Of a stretch of DNA of 64,000 nt, positions 11,639 to 23,699 are shown piece after piece. The number at the start of each line of letters is the position of its first letter. Position 1 is the stretch's first letter. This stretch comes from Agrypnia vestita. Lineage: Eukaryota > Arthropoda > Insecta > Trichoptera > Phryganeidae. A model generated the notes under the pieces. The model was not told the DNA's origin. It ran no database searches and worked only from the letters and a program-made list of their open reading frames with translations. Made by a program: the position numbers and the translations under genes. The stretch covers positions 62,001 through 126,000 of the forward strand of contig JADDOH010023084.1 of the NCBI GenBank assembly GCA_016648135.1, given 5' to 3'.

Positions 11639-11800
11639 TTAGAGATTCTTACAATTGTAATAATAATGAAACCACTAAATAATTGTCTTAAAAGGATATT
11701 AAGCCTTTTATACTACTAGCCTAGCTATTTTTGTGTTATGTTTCGCTACAGTTGTAAAGTAGTCACGAGAAAAATCTTTATTATATTATTTAAACGTAAC

Positions 11801-11948
11801 TTGTTGTATAGTGGTTAAGACTCGCCTAGTGATCTAGTGGTCATCAATAAGTTAGTATTTTTTTCATAACATAGGTGCTTACTTTGTTTGAAAACTGAAA
11901 TAATATTGATGTATTTGACACGTATTCCATATTCGAACTTTTATTTAA
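11801..11948 (+). mobile_element. tRNA-derived SINE, copy 2
   Basis: Head TTGTTGTATAGTGGTTAAGA (box A-like) and tail ATTTGACACGTATTCCATAT match the family at 26798. The box B part is replaced or diverged. Confidence 0.65.
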
Positions 11949-12517
11949 AAAAAATGCTAATAATTAAAAGACAATAATAATTGTTCCTTTAAATATTATA
12001 TACCTACCATATAATATTTTGATTTTTATTCATTGAAGTTGTAAACAATCGCAAGCGCACCATCTGGCGGATGGCGCTCGAATAATTTGTGGAGTCGTAG
12101 AATGGCGCCATCTGGTGCTCTTTGAAAACTTTTAAATATTTTAAACGAGTCACCTCTATTATTTTCTTACCCTTTTTGTGACTCATTTTTCTCATCTCTG
12201 ACCATGTAGAAGTATTTCCCTTCAGATCCGTTGAAGGATCAAACTATGAATTCATTTTATGTAAAAGTACGACGACGAGAAGTAAAATACTTCTCTTTAG
12301 ATCCGTGGATTATTGTGATCAAGAAGTATCGTATCATCTCCTTTATTGTAGCGACTCTTATCAGATCCGTTCAAAGACCAAACACATGTAATAAACATAT
12401 GCTATAATAATGTACCAGCAAACAAACCCCTTCTTATACCCCCTTTGTGTCTAGTTTTTTCTACTATTAAGTAATAAAATTATGATAATAACAAACTGCA
12501 GCAAGCTAATCATGTTT

Positions 12518-12600
12518 GGGGTATAAAAGCAAAGGAAGCAATATCCAAAAAAAAAATTAAGGGTGGACGAGGATGGATGATACTTGATCACAATTCTTGT
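12518..12600 (+). mobile_element. MITE end with GGGGTATAAAAGC terminus
   Basis: GGGGTATAAAAGCAAAGGAA followed by GCAATATCCAAAAAAA matches the termini of the complete MITEs at 60321-60580 and 45823-46030. The opposite end was not identified here. Confidence 0.55.
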
Positions 12601-12824
12601 ATCCCGATGATACAAAAAGAAGTTCCACTTTGAAGATGAGATAGCGTGATGCTGTCCCATCTTAATTAAGAGTTGAATGAACGAATTTTAGTATCGCGCT
12701 ATCATTAAATTCGTCCTAAGAAAAACATGGAAAAACAATCCTGAATTCATTAATATATAATATTAATAATGATGATGAGTTTTGGTCATATAATATTTTA
12801 TATAATTTTTGTATTCACTAGGTA

Positions 12825-13052
12825 CTTAAGTTTTGAGAGAAACAAGATCTCTCATCGATGGGTGAAGTATCAAACTAACTACTTTTAAATATAGAATTTT
12901 GAAATTGATTCTATTCAAATATAAATAATTAAGTTCAAATATAAATAATTGTTAGGTGCTGAATGAATGAGCCGAAGTTACCGCTGTAAGGGTGATTGTA
13001 ACGGGAATACTTCACCTATCGATGAGAGATTGTGTTTCTCTCGATACTTAAG
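12825..13052. mobile_element. MITE with about 40-bp inverted ends
   Basis: Left arm reads TAAGTTTTGAGAGAAACAAG, then ATCTCTCATCGATGGGTGAA. The right arm (13008-13052) is its near reverse complement (TTCACCTATCGATGAGAGAT, then TGTGTTTCTCTCGATACTTA). No coding capacity. A partial second copy lies at 24755-24925. Confidence 0.75.
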
Positions 13053-14074
13053 TAGCGAAAAAACTTGACAAAAAATGTATAGGCAATATTAAAAATATAA
13101 ATAAAAAAAATACAGTAAGTAAAAAAAGTAAAGTAACAAGTAGTAGTAAAGAAAGAAAAAGTTGTAAGAAATAAAAGAAAACAATATATATAAATAGTAG
13201 ATACAAAGGAAGAAACTGATTAAGAAATAATAAAAAAACATATAAATATTACGATGTTATTATTCCGAGAATAGGGGATTATATACTTCTGTAACTACAT
13301 TGAACCGAACTATACAGTATTAGAATAGAGTATCTAGTTCTACTGGACTGATCCTGACCACCGCGCCGCGATAGAGCGTTCGTCAGTGTGTCCTTATAAT
13401 TAGACGAGAACACATCGGCAATGTTTGCAATGTGCAGCCTAAGTATAAGGGAATTGTTGTGTGAGTTTGTTCTCGTATTGTCACACTAAAACAGAGACGA
13501 TGTACGGATAATTCACGGCTATAAAAAACGGCCGGAGATGGGGCTTGAACCTTTTGAAATTTTTCCCGCCCGCAAAAAACGTCAGTCGCTGGCAGTAAGG
13601 CTCTGAGTAAAGAAGCCCGTCAGATTTTCAATTGTTGTGAAGTGGCGTAACGCGTAACTTGGGCATCGATATTGCATTTAATTTGAACAAAAGATTGACG
13701 ATAACTTGTCTTTTTTTTTGTTTTTTTTTTGTCTGTAATACGACACAGGATCGTTGTATTGCAATCTTCTTCTCCCTGGCTTCATCCCAACCCACTGCCG
13801 TCGACTAGTGAGGTCAGCTCTCTTAAAGCTATACGTTTTCCTGCCCTGGATAACGTCACCCAATCCGTGTCTGCGCATCTGACCATCCCTTTGCACCACC
13901 CATGAAATGTTTGCTCTTCCTCTGGATGTAATTCTGGAAAGATCCAGGAAGATCGCCGTACTATCTCAATTGCCTTTCCTCCATCTTGCTATTGATGTCG
14001 TATTACAGTTCGAGAGCTTACGATTGTATTCATCGGATCGGTACATTAAATTTAAACCAAGAATTCAGGCTTGA

Positions 14075-14262
14075 AGAGTGTCCGCAAAATTCGTGCCAAA
14101 GTTGCTAACACAATCGTTAGACGTCCATGGCCAAACGCAGTATTTCTCTGGTTTGTCCGGCTCCCTACTCTCCCAACATGGCTCCGTACAATTTTTAGCT
14201 ATTACCCAAATTAAAAATGTCGCCAACATCATTCCGAAACCGCAATGGCGGGAGAGTGCGTG
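14075..14262 (+). pseudogene. mariner transposase relic with internal deletion
   Basis: Starts in one frame with SAKFVPKLLT, a mariner N-terminal block. Shortly after, another frame reads NMAPYNF-stop-LLPKLKM, the block next to the third catalytic Asp. Most of the transposase between these blocks has been lost. Confidence 0.65.
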
Positions 14263-15002
14263 CATTACCAAAGGACTACTTTGTAGATTAGAGCAAGTAT
14301 AATGTGTATGAATATGTGTTTATGTGGTCCGAAGGTTCGATATTTTTTTAACACATTATATGTTATATAGGAACTTTTAAAAGTCCAGAAAACTCTTCAC
14401 TGAAGAATCTGAGCGGCCGTGAAAACCTGATAGTGAATGCCTCAGAATTATGAACAATAGTGGGATATTGAATCAAGTTATTCTTTATTTTCTTGAAATT
14501 AAGACTTCACTTGAGTGAAGAATTTGAGTGCTTTTAAATTATATTTTGCAACATGAAAACTGGACTGAAGTTTTACGTACACGTGTTGCAACATTCTGTA
14601 CTGTTACGTTTAGAGCCAGCAATCATTTTACGACTGAGTATTTTGATAAGAATTTCAAATCTCATTTAATGAAATCTCCGTAACATTATTCGCAGATTGC
14701 TTTGAAGAGATTTAAGATTTTCAATATTTAATGTAGGTAATGTAGGTATTTTAAATTGTTTATAAAAGCAGCAGAATATATTTGTAATTGGATTTGAATA
14801 GTTTTGAATAAACGGTATTTTACTAAGAAAAAAATCTTTTTACTAAAAACACTAAATTGTATAAAAAACAATTACATTTTATTTATGATCAAAATATTAA
14901 TATTATTTCTATAATATCAGTTATTTAAACGAATTCCCTGTTATGTTTTTGAATAAAACAATACTTCTATGTTATTTGTAAATGAATTCAAGGTGAAATA
15001 GT

Positions 15003-16181
15003 GTAAAAGCCGGATAGTTGCCTCAGAGGGATAGTTGCCCCGGTTTCGAGTACACTATATTAGGGATGTTGGTGGAATTAGCGTTTTACTATAATTAGAA
15101 GTGCACCTCCCGCAGGCCTCAATGCCATGTAAGTTGTCAGAGTACGCGCACGCATTTTGACCATGTGAAGAAAAATCTTCCGCGGCGAAACTTTGACAAG
15201 TGTCTTTTGAATATTTTCAGAATTGATTGCCGTTTCAGTAAACTTTTTGTTTCTTTGCATGCATTGGAGTTTAAATTACACTGTTTATTACATTTTATTG
15301 TTGAATACTTTTTATTTATTTCGCAAATAAAAAGGGCAACTATCCGAAACTATAAATTCTTTAACAAAAAAAGACAGATTTTTGCATTTGGTGTTTTTTC
15401 CAACTTATTGCGACTGTAACTTGTTTTAATAAAATAAATACCTGACTGTTTCATGCGTTCATTCTAGGTGAACAAAATGCCTTGCAGATATAATCCTCAC
15501 GAAAACCAGGCGCGGTGCCGCGTCACATCAGCTGGACAGAAGATAGTCTAGCACTTGCGTTCGAAGAACTGGATATGTCGAATGTGGTTGCATGAAACTT
15601 TTACAACATTCAAAAACCATTGCGTGAGATGTGGAAAGATTAAAACCCTGGCTTCTGGTGATAATTAATGCTGATGCCAAAGTTGGTTGACATATTGTTC
15701 TATCTTTAAACAATAATATTTTACTAATAACATAAAGTTTGGAGCCTATTCTCTTGTATTTTTATAGTTTAAAACGTTACAACTTAATACTTTTTTATAA
15801 TATTTGTTTATATTTTGATTAGTTCTTAATTAAGGATATCAGTAAACAATAAATACTGAATACTTAAATTGATATAAATTTGTTTCTATCTAAAAAAATC
15901 ATAGTGAGGCATCTATCCCCGTACGAGGCAAGTATCCCCCGAATCATTTTTAATGTTAGGCTACTATCCGCTACAATAGGCCACTATCCCTCTTTGAGAG
16001 GTCTAATAAAACAGGAATTACTCAAAACCAATATTAATTATGTTTACAAAAATAGGCTACTATAAAAGATAAAAGACCAATGTTTTTGATATACATGTTG
16101 CATTACTCTTCGGCAGTACCTACATATTTTTTAATAATAGAGCTTTTTTTAAAGGTGGGTCAACTATCCGGCTTTTACCCT
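15003..16181 (+). mobile_element. pogo-like TIR transposon, non-autonomous
   Basis: Terminal inverted repeats GTAAAAGCCGGATAGTTG (left) and CAACTATCCGGCTTTTAC (right, 16158-16181) bound about 1.18 kb. Inside, near 15477, MPCRYNPHENQARCRV and, in another frame, ISWTEDSLALAFEELDM resemble the N-terminal helix-turn-helix of insect pogo-family transposases. The reading frame is destroyed and no DDE domain remains. Motif GGCNANTATCC recurs several times subterminally on both strands, plausibly as transposase binding sites. Confidence 0.7.
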
Positions 16182-16435
16182 TGTCGATGAAAGAACTAAA
16201 TATGATTAGTTTCAAACAGAGAATGTTTTCAATATTTTCAGAACAGCTTTATTTAAATTTTTCAGAAAACATTTAAGGGATTTTGTCACCAGTTAAGATA
16301 AATTATAGATGACTCACAAAAACGAAGCTATTCTTTAAGTCTTTTAATATATTTGAAACAATATTGTGAGTGTAAACAAGTCTAAAAAGGAATAAAAAAT
16401 TTTCCGGCGTATTTTAGTGAAGGTTTATGTAAATA

Positions 16436-17431
16436 AACCTTACCATATGGTCTCACTCCGATTTTCTTAAAAAAAAAGATATAACACCAATATGACAAGA
16501 ACCATAGACAAAAGTTAAAGTTTAAAAGTTATGATGATATTAATTTTGAGGTTTCTCAAAAATATTTTTTTTGTTAAAAATCGTTAATAATTCAAGTACG
16601 TATGAACCGCGAAGTGAGTACCATATTCAAGAGAAAAACATTATGAAATAATAAATTCATATATTTGGCAAAAAGTAGGTTTTATAATTTTTTTAAATTA
16701 ATTTAAAAAATCAAGATCATCATCATCGTATTAATCTAAGCTACATAATTTTATCTATCCAAATCTAACTAACCTAACCTAAACTTAACCTAAATAACCT
16801 AACCAAAATGAGCTAACATAACTCAACCAAATCTAACTAACTTTACCAAACCAAACCTAGTTAACCTAACCTAACTAAAACATAATTAACCTAACCAAAA
16901 CTAACTAACCTAAAATAACCAAACCTATCCTTACCAAGCCTAACTTACTTACCAAACCTAAACCTAACTTATCCTCACCAAACCTAAATAAATATAAAAT
17001 ATTTTCTAATTTTTTTTATTCAATCCATCGTGCCCTGTGAAAAAATTCAAAAAGTTCCTATATTCATTTTTTGTATCTTATCTATGATTTCCATTAAGTA
17101 ATGTTATCCATGGAAAGTGCGTTTCAAATGGCAAAATGTAGAAAAAAAATTTTTTATCTTTAAAATGTAGGGAATAATTTTTTAAATATTTGCAACAAAA
17201 TCTGATTTTAAATTATTACAAAATACCTGATTACAAAAATGATTTTATTTTTGTAATCAGGGCACTCAACTACACCGGTATATTTACAACTTATCCGTAA
17301 ATTAACGGTCTCAAATGTCAAAATGTAAGGGGAAAATTTCAAATTCTAAGGTGTAATAACTTTTTGAATGACATCAGGGCACTCAATTACACTAGGATAA
17401 AAAAAATCAGAGTGGGGTCATATAGTAAAGT
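16436..17431. mobile_element. TIR element carrying a degenerate CCTAA-rich block
   Basis: Left end CCTTACCATATGGTCTCACT and right end AGTGGGGTCATATAGTAAAG are near reverse complements, extending into CCGATTTT / AAAATCAG. The interval is about 1 kb with no coding frame. It contains the CCTAA-like tract at 16760-16990 and two related blocks beginning GGGCACTCAA. Confidence 0.55.
16760..16990. repeat. degenerate CCTAA-type (telomere-like) repeats
   Basis: Many AACCTAACCTAA, CTAACC and ACCAAACCTAA words. The insect telomeric repeat is TTAGG (complement CCTAA). Here the units are irregular, 5-7 bp and interspersed with AACTAA, so this is a degenerate internal tract and not a functional telomere. 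Confidence 0.7.
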
Positions 17432-17619
17432 ATAGCCAATTTCGTTACCAGCGGCGACATCTATATCTATATACAGTTTCATGGGAATGAGAAATTTCAA
17501 CCATAAATGCGATAGCGTGTGGTGTGATAGATGTGTGGTCGATCAACAGTACGCTGATATCCAGAGTAAAGCTACGCAAATGCCAGATCATCATAGAATA
17601 GGAGCCAGCGACCACCAGA

Positions 17620-17738
17620 CATACGTTATAGTATCAAACCTAAAATATTTTCTGTACACTATAATAGATAAGAAGATTATAACATTTGTGTTCGGGGGAT
17701 TTTAGCAGATAACAGGTAATAAAGGTATGAAAAAATGT
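17620..17738. repeat. copy of the element end seen at 63095-63240
   Basis: Shares TTATAGTATCAAA, ATATTTTCTGTACAC, GGGGGATTTT and AACAGGTAATA(A)AGGTA with 63100-63238 and with the reverse complement of 63950-64000. Confidence 0.6.
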
Positions 17739-18540
17739 AGAAGTAAAATGATAAAATATAAGGTATCGGAGAATATTGATAAACAGTGGCCCCAATAAAA
17801 TGTATAACATTCAGATGTGTTACTATGACGTAAATGACACGATTATTTACAAAGCTTCAAAGCGTCTATTGCAGAGTTTATATTTAATGAAATGATTACT
17901 ATTCAAAGCCTTCTGGCTGGGATAGTGTCTTCTGGGTTGAAACATAAAACAAGATGCTTTTCCAATTAACATAACGTGTAATAAGTGGATTATCAAAAGC
18001 AATTATTATTCTCGCACATAAATAATAATAATGATGCGTTTATTCCAGCGTAACCAAGTTAGGTGTGCAGGACCTGGTCCGCCATATAAATAAAAAAGTA
18101 CTTAAAAAAAATTATATATAATAAAACATAAGAATCAAAAGCTCTGAAAATAGATTAAAAATGATGAACAATAAGGACAGCAGAAGGAGACACACGTGAT
18201 CTCGGGGTTTCCCGCTGCATAAACCACCTGGGTATATCTTTATTCTCTCTGCAGCCGACGCCATTCTCTTTTTCATAATTTTTATTAGCAGAATAGTAGG
18301 TACCGAATATCGTGTATATGAAATGATCTCCCGTTTGAACATTCAAAATTGTCGGCCAGTGTCCGGAAAATTCATTGAGCCGTATATTGTCATTTCAGAT
18401 CCAGAGTTACGAAGCAAGTAAACTTTTGCTTTTTGCTATGTGAATGGTTTAAAATTTATAATATCTACTTCTATGAAGTAATAGCTTTTATTCTAATAAT
18501 AATAATAAAGAAGCCTTTATTTACTGACCATTTTAACAAT

Positions 18541-18546
18541 TTTAAC

Positions 18547-18580
<34 letters not shown>
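18541..18580. repeat. (TA)n microsatellite, left flank of the LTR element
   Basis: TA run interrupted by the gypsy insertion. The run resumes on the other side at 23636. Confidence 0.9.
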
Positions 18581-18583
<3 letters not shown>

Positions 18584-18816
18584 AATACTCTTGTTTCGGG
18601 ATGAGGTTGCTTCCAGTAAAGACTTTGTTCTCGTAAGTATTTATTTGGGTAACAATAACGGTTTAGACAATCGTTTATACAGTAAGGTGCGGTCGGAATA
18701 ACAATGGTAGTAAAAGAGAGAGCGACTCGACATTCACGCGCCTTTTTATACTTTCTCTCTCTCTGTCATGCAGTCTCTTTCTAGCGTCGCGACATACGTT
18801 CCTCAGATCTATTACA
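18581..18816 (-). repeat. 3' LTR of the gypsy element
   Basis: 236 bp, TGTAATACTC to ATCTATTACA. Differs from the other LTR in the CTTTCTCTCT region and at one A/G (CTAGCG versus CTGGCG). Confidence 0.95.
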
Positions 18817-19317
18817 CCCCTCCGCACTTATCCTTGGCTTTCATCCCTCTTCGTTCATCCTGACAATTCTTAACCTAATTTCAGGCGAAGAGGACCATGG
18901 CGTCAGGTGTGGTGTTCTATCTGTCTGCAGGTTGTCGCTGGTGCTGGCTTCTGAAACAAAGAACACCCCCCGTTAGACCCTGAGCGAAACATGAGCGTTC
19001 CGGTTCCTCCAAGGCAGCTCTCATAGCTTCAGCTCTGGTCGGAACCCTGGAACTTTGTACATAAAATAAATACTACTTTTAAACAATTTCTATATTGTGT
19101 TTGCCCTTAATCTGATTCACATGCCTTTTCCACACGAGACCAGTGCCTTCAATTTCTACTAAATAAAGAGTTCGTCCCAATTTCCTTAAAATCTTTCCCG
19201 GTACCCATGACACTTTATTTATGGATCGAAAATCTTTCACAAAACATTTTTGGCCTATAACTAAATTTCTTCTCTTCCTCCCCCCGAAATAAAATGCTTG
19301 TTTGCTTTGACCCCCTT

Positions 19318-20175
19318 TTAAATTTGTATAACCTCACTTTCTAATCGCCTTGCTTTTTCGCTAGGTATAAAAATGTCAAAATTGGTACGAAGTCTTCTAC
19401 CAAACATAAGTACTGCTGGTTCTACACCTGATGACGTGTGTGGTGAATTTCTATAATCAACCAAAAATTTATTTAATTTGTCTTCATATTCCCTATTAAA
19501 TTTCCCATTAACCAATATTTTTTTTAAAAAAATTTTGCACGTCTTTACTGTGTTTTCTGCTTGACCATTAGACGCTGGCGAATTAACTGGTGATGTCAAA
19601 TGTTTAATTCCTAATTCCTGACAAAAATCTTGAAAATCTTTTAACATAAATGCCGTCCCGTTGTCCGTAATAATTGTTTGAACATTTCCAAATTGTGTAA
19701 ATAATTTTTTTAATACTGCGATGGTGCATGTTGCATTTATTTTTTTCATTTCTATACAATCTATCCACTTGGATGCTGCATCGCATACCACTGAAAAATA
19801 TTTGTTCCCGATTGGACCGAAAAAATCCAAATGTATTTTCGTCCACACTGTTTCTTGAATTTCCCAAGATGACAGCTCGGCTTTCGCGGGTGACACTGTA
19901 TTTCTTGAACAAATAGCGCACGCCTCCACTAAATCCTGTATATCTTTATCAATCTGTGGCCAATATACATATCCTCGTGCCAGCCCCTTTGTCTTAGCAC
20001 AACCAAGATGTGAACGATGTAACATTTCTAACACATCTTTCCGTAAAATCCCCGGTATAACTAACCTATGTTTCCAAAACAAACAATTTTCCACTATTTC
20101 TAAATCAAACTTTTTTGTCAAATATATCCATAATTCCTCGGCTTTGCCCACCTTCCTTGGCCAATCCGTCGACAT
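19318..20175 (-). pseudogene. gypsy integrase domain (pol C-terminus)
   Basis: 285 aa open frame. The HHCC zinc-binding region includes HRSHLGCAKTKGLARGYVYW and CAICSRN. The DDE core includes WTKIHLDFFGPIGNKYFSVV, TIITDNGTAFMLKDF and SPASNGQAENTVK with the catalytic Glu. It is separated from the RT/RNase H frame by stops at about 20173 and 20365, so the polyprotein is not translated intact. It would insert the cDNA of the element. Confidence 0.93.
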
Positions 20176-20590
20176 TATTGCATCACTTTGCTTAACAAAC
20201 TGTCAGAACGTACATTTTCACTCACTGTTTCCATGTCTAATTGCGCGAGATCATTCTCTTTTAATAAACTAATATACGCGTCCAAAATGTCATTCTCTTT
20301 GTTATCTGCCTTATCTACTGGTACTCGCGATAAAAAATCCGAACAATTTTTACTCGATTTGACGTATTATATGTTGTTATCAAAAGACGACAAAAATATA
20401 CCTTGTCTTTGTAATCTGTTTGCAGCTAAGGTTGGTATACCTGTCTTATCACCAAAAATCCTAATGAGTGGTTGGCTCTCTATAGCCAATATAAATCTTC
20501 GACCAAAGAGATACTGATAAAAAATTTTAAACCGAACGTTATGGCTAACGTTTCAAGGTCTATTATCGCATACTTTTTCTCGGCATCCGT
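20176..20590 (-). pseudogene. gypsy RNase H C-terminal part and linker, with in-frame stops
   Basis: The same minus-strand frame continues past a TAG at the 20590 boundary as TDAEKKYAIIDLETLAITFG, then RRFILAIESQPLIRIFGDKT. After a TAA it continues as DFLSRVPVDKADN. Conserved RNase H sequence shows the stops are recent lesions. Confidence 0.8.
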
Positions 20591-22893
20591 CTACGTTCGA
20601 CTTGCAAAAGCTATCGGTCTTTCTGTTCCGTTCGCAAACCTGTGTACCAACGTGGCCCCTAACCCTTTCAGTGATGCGTCCGTAATTAACTTAAGTGGTA
20701 ATTTTGGATCAAAATGTACTAAAACTGTATCTCCCGTTATTAGCATTTTAACTTTATCGATTGCTTTTTTACATTCATCGTCGAAAACCCATTCCGTGCC
20801 CTGTTTTAATAATTTATAAACTGGGTGTAAAATCGATGCTAAATCTCCCAAAAAATTTCTATAATAATTTACTAATCCTAATAGGCTTCGTAACTCTCCA
20901 ATATCTTTTGGGTACTCCGCATTACGAATAGCGTCTACCTTGCCTTGTAAAGGTCTCACTTCGGTTTTGTCAATCATATGACCCAAAAATTGTACACTTT
21001 CTTTGAAAAATTCACATTTTTCCGCATTCACGGTCAGATTACATTCTTTCAGTCTATCCAGAACCGCTCGCACATTCCTTCCGTGCTCTTCCCAAGTCCT
21101 TCCCGAAACCAAAATATCATCTAAAAATACGACCGTCCCTTTTAAACCCTGTAAACATGAAGCCATTGCCTTAGCGAAAATTCCTGGGCTCGAAGCAATC
21201 CCGAATACTAATCGATTGTATTGAAACAACCCCAGAGAAGTAGAAATAACCGTATACTTCTTGCTATCCTCCTCTAATTCCAATTGTGAGTAAGCACTTT
21301 TTAAATCTATCTTACTAAAGAATTGTCCCCCGCTAATTTCTGCAATAACCTCCTCGAACCGCGGTAACGGATACCTATCTATAATCAATTGATGATTTAA
21401 GGTTGCTTTATAATCTCCACAAATTCTAATTTCGCCGGATTTCTTTAAAACTGGAACAATATGTGATGCCATGGTGCTTGCCGTAATCCCTTGTAACACA
21501 CCTTCATCCACCAATCTTCTTAATTCCGCTTCTACTTTATCCCGAATTGCGAATGGCATGACTCTCGCATTACAAAACTTTGGACAAAAATCCTTATTTA
21601 CTGTTAAACTTACTTTAAATTTATTAAACCTCCCCAATGTATTAGAAAAAACTGCGGGATAATCCTTTTTAATGTTTTCAACAAAACGCGATTGTACATC
21701 CAAATCGATAACTTCCCCGGTCTCTAAAGTGTTAACTCCCGATAATAAAATTCCGAACCTACCTAAGAAATCTCTACCTACTAATGGCAATATTCCGTTG
21801 TCTATTACAACAAAATCTACTGGTAACATTTTATTATTATATGTAACATTTGTTTTTAATATCCCGCGTATTTTGAAAGCAGAATTATCGTAACTGTATA
21901 ACGTAAGATTTGTTTTTATGAGTGGAATGTGATCAAACTTCGCGTCGTAAATCTGTTTTGGAATCACACAAGAACTGGACCCTGTATCCACCATGCAATC
22001 TAAGCGTGTGTCTTCGATCGATATTGTAATCATGACCGGTTTATTCGTGCCTACGTTACTTGCAGTCCCCACCTGTCGCATGATGTCTTCTGCGATAACA
22101 TTAACCTGTTTTTTTCCTAAATTTCTACACACCTTTTTCAGATGGCCTTTTTTGAAACATCCTTTACAATCAAAATCTTTATAAGGACAATCCACCTTCT
22201 TATGTGTCGTTGCCCCGCACGCAAAACATTGTGCAACTTTCGCATTCGTGTAATGCGATTGCACATTTCTAGAACCGCCGGAATTTTTATAAGTACCCAC
22301 CGAACCATGCGTTCGCGAAGTTGATTGTGACAATTTATTTTTTTCAACTAAACAAATTTCTGATTTAATTCTCTCGGTTTTCTGTAGTCTACAAGTAATA
22401 GCTTCAAAATTGTACGCAATGCCTTCCATAGCTGCCATTGATTGATCATCCGGTTCTAAAAATAACTTCTCTCTTAGCTTATGATTATTTACTCCAAGTA
22501 CAAAAATATCGCGTAAATTTTCATCCAATCGTTTTCCAAATTTACATGAACTACTTATTTTTTTTAATCTAACAACGAAATCTTGGGCACTCTCGTGTTC
22601 AAATTGCTTTGCTGAGAAAAAAAACTCGCGTTCATGAAAAATCGATATGCTTTTAAAACAAAATTTATCTAACTGTGCCCACAATGCTTCTTATTTTACA
22701 TCTGTTACCTTCTTAGGTACTACTAAATTTTGCAACAATGTAAAAGTATTTTCTGACAAAGTTATTAAAAAAATCGCTTTTTTTTTGGTTCTGCCCATTT
22801 CTCATCATTAGCTATAAGATACTGCTCGAACCGAACCTTATAGACATCCCATGCGTCACTCTCGTGGTCAAACGAAAGCGCTCTCCATTCCAT
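20591..22893 (-). pseudogene. gypsy gag-pol: capsid remnant, zinc knuckles, protease, RT, RNase H start
   Basis: Gag probably starts at the ATG at 22893 (MEWRALSFDHESDAWDVYK). It is hit by a frame lesion near an A-run at about 22780 and a TAA near 22690. From 22684 a 697-aa frame is open. Two CCHC knuckles are at about 150-190 (CFACGATTHKKVDC, CKGCFKKGHLKKVC). The protease DTG (CMVDTGSSSCVIP) is at about 230. RT has ICGDYKATLNHQ, KIDLKSAYSQLELEEDSKKY and catalytic VVFLDDILVSG, and RNase H begins KLITDASLKGLGATL. Gag and pol appear to be in one frame, as in some insect gypsy lineages. Confidence 0.93.
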
Positions 22894-23394
22894 GCTGCCC
22901 AACAACTACCTACAGACAAAGGAATCACAAAGTACTTAACTTTGGCCCTGCCGCCTTGATTCTCCTCGCCTGCGTCTGCTGCTGGTCCACGCCTCCCTGG
23001 TGACTCCTTCCTCGGCCGCTTCCCTCGTCCAGAGCTCGCCCGTCCTCGGATGGTCCTTCCGCCTTCCTCAGCCCGTCGCTCTGGTCCGTCGCTCTGCCTC
23101 AGCTTCCGGAAGTCTCCGCCTCCGTAGCTCGTCCGCGATGGAAGTGGCGATGTGGATCCTTCCTATATTCGCATCCAGTGGCCCTCGACGCTCTTCTTCT
23201 TCCTCTTGACTTCTGCGATGTCGATGTCCGTCGATGTGACCGCCTTTCCCTCTTACTGTGCGTCTCTTTTTCCTCATGAAAAATTACGCCGCTGTGTTCC
23301 CTGCCGTATTGTATGCTGCTCCCGGAACCGTAATATTTTTTTTCCAAAATCTCCCGATCTTCGTAAAAAAATATTCCTTTTCGGCTGCGCCAGA

Positions 23395-23626
23395 TGTAAT
23401 ACTCTTGTTTCGGGATGAGGTTGCTTCCAGTAAAGACTTTGTTCTCGTAAGTATTTATTTGGGTAACAATAACGGTTTAGACAATCGTTTATACAGTAAG
23501 GTGCGGTCGGAATAACAATGGTAGTAAAAGAGAGAGCGACTCGACATTCACGCGCCTTTTTATACATTCTCTTTCTCTGTCATGCAGTCTCTTTCTGGCG
23601 TCGCGACATACGTTCCTCAGATCTAT

Positions 23627-23630
<4 letters not shown>
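23395..23630 (-). repeat. 5' LTR of the gypsy element
   Basis: 236 bp. On the minus strand it drives the element. The adjacent internal sequence (left of 23395) holds the candidate primer binding site. Confidence 0.95.
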
Positions 23631-23672
<42 letters not shown>

Positions 23673-23695
23673 AAATATATATATATATATAAAAT
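23631..23695. repeat. (TA)n microsatellite between LTR element and LINE
   Basis: Right remainder of the TA tract into which the LTR element inserted. It abuts the 3' end of the minus-strand LINE at 23700. Confidence 0.9.
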
Positions 23696-23699
23696 ATAA

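Larger units (their letters stand above)
18581..23630 (-). mobile_element. Ty3/gypsy LTR retrotransposon, nearly full length, recently inserted
   Basis: Two 236-bp LTRs (18581-18816, 23395-23630), both beginning TGTAATACTC and ending ATCTATTACA, differ at about three positions by eye. Coding is on the minus strand in the order gag zinc knuckles, protease, RT, RNase H, integrase. Just inside the 5' LTR (right side), the minus strand reads TGGCGCAGCCGAAAAGG, a candidate tRNA primer binding site. Just inside the 3' LTR is a purine run GCGGAGGGG (polypurine tract). It sits in a (TA)n tract. In-frame stops in gag and around RNase H make it non-autonomous now. Confidence 0.95.

Noticed and set aside
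23000..23418. Several overlapping Ser/Arg-rich frames
   Set aside because: They fall in the leader between the 5' LTR and gag of the gypsy element and show no conserved domain.
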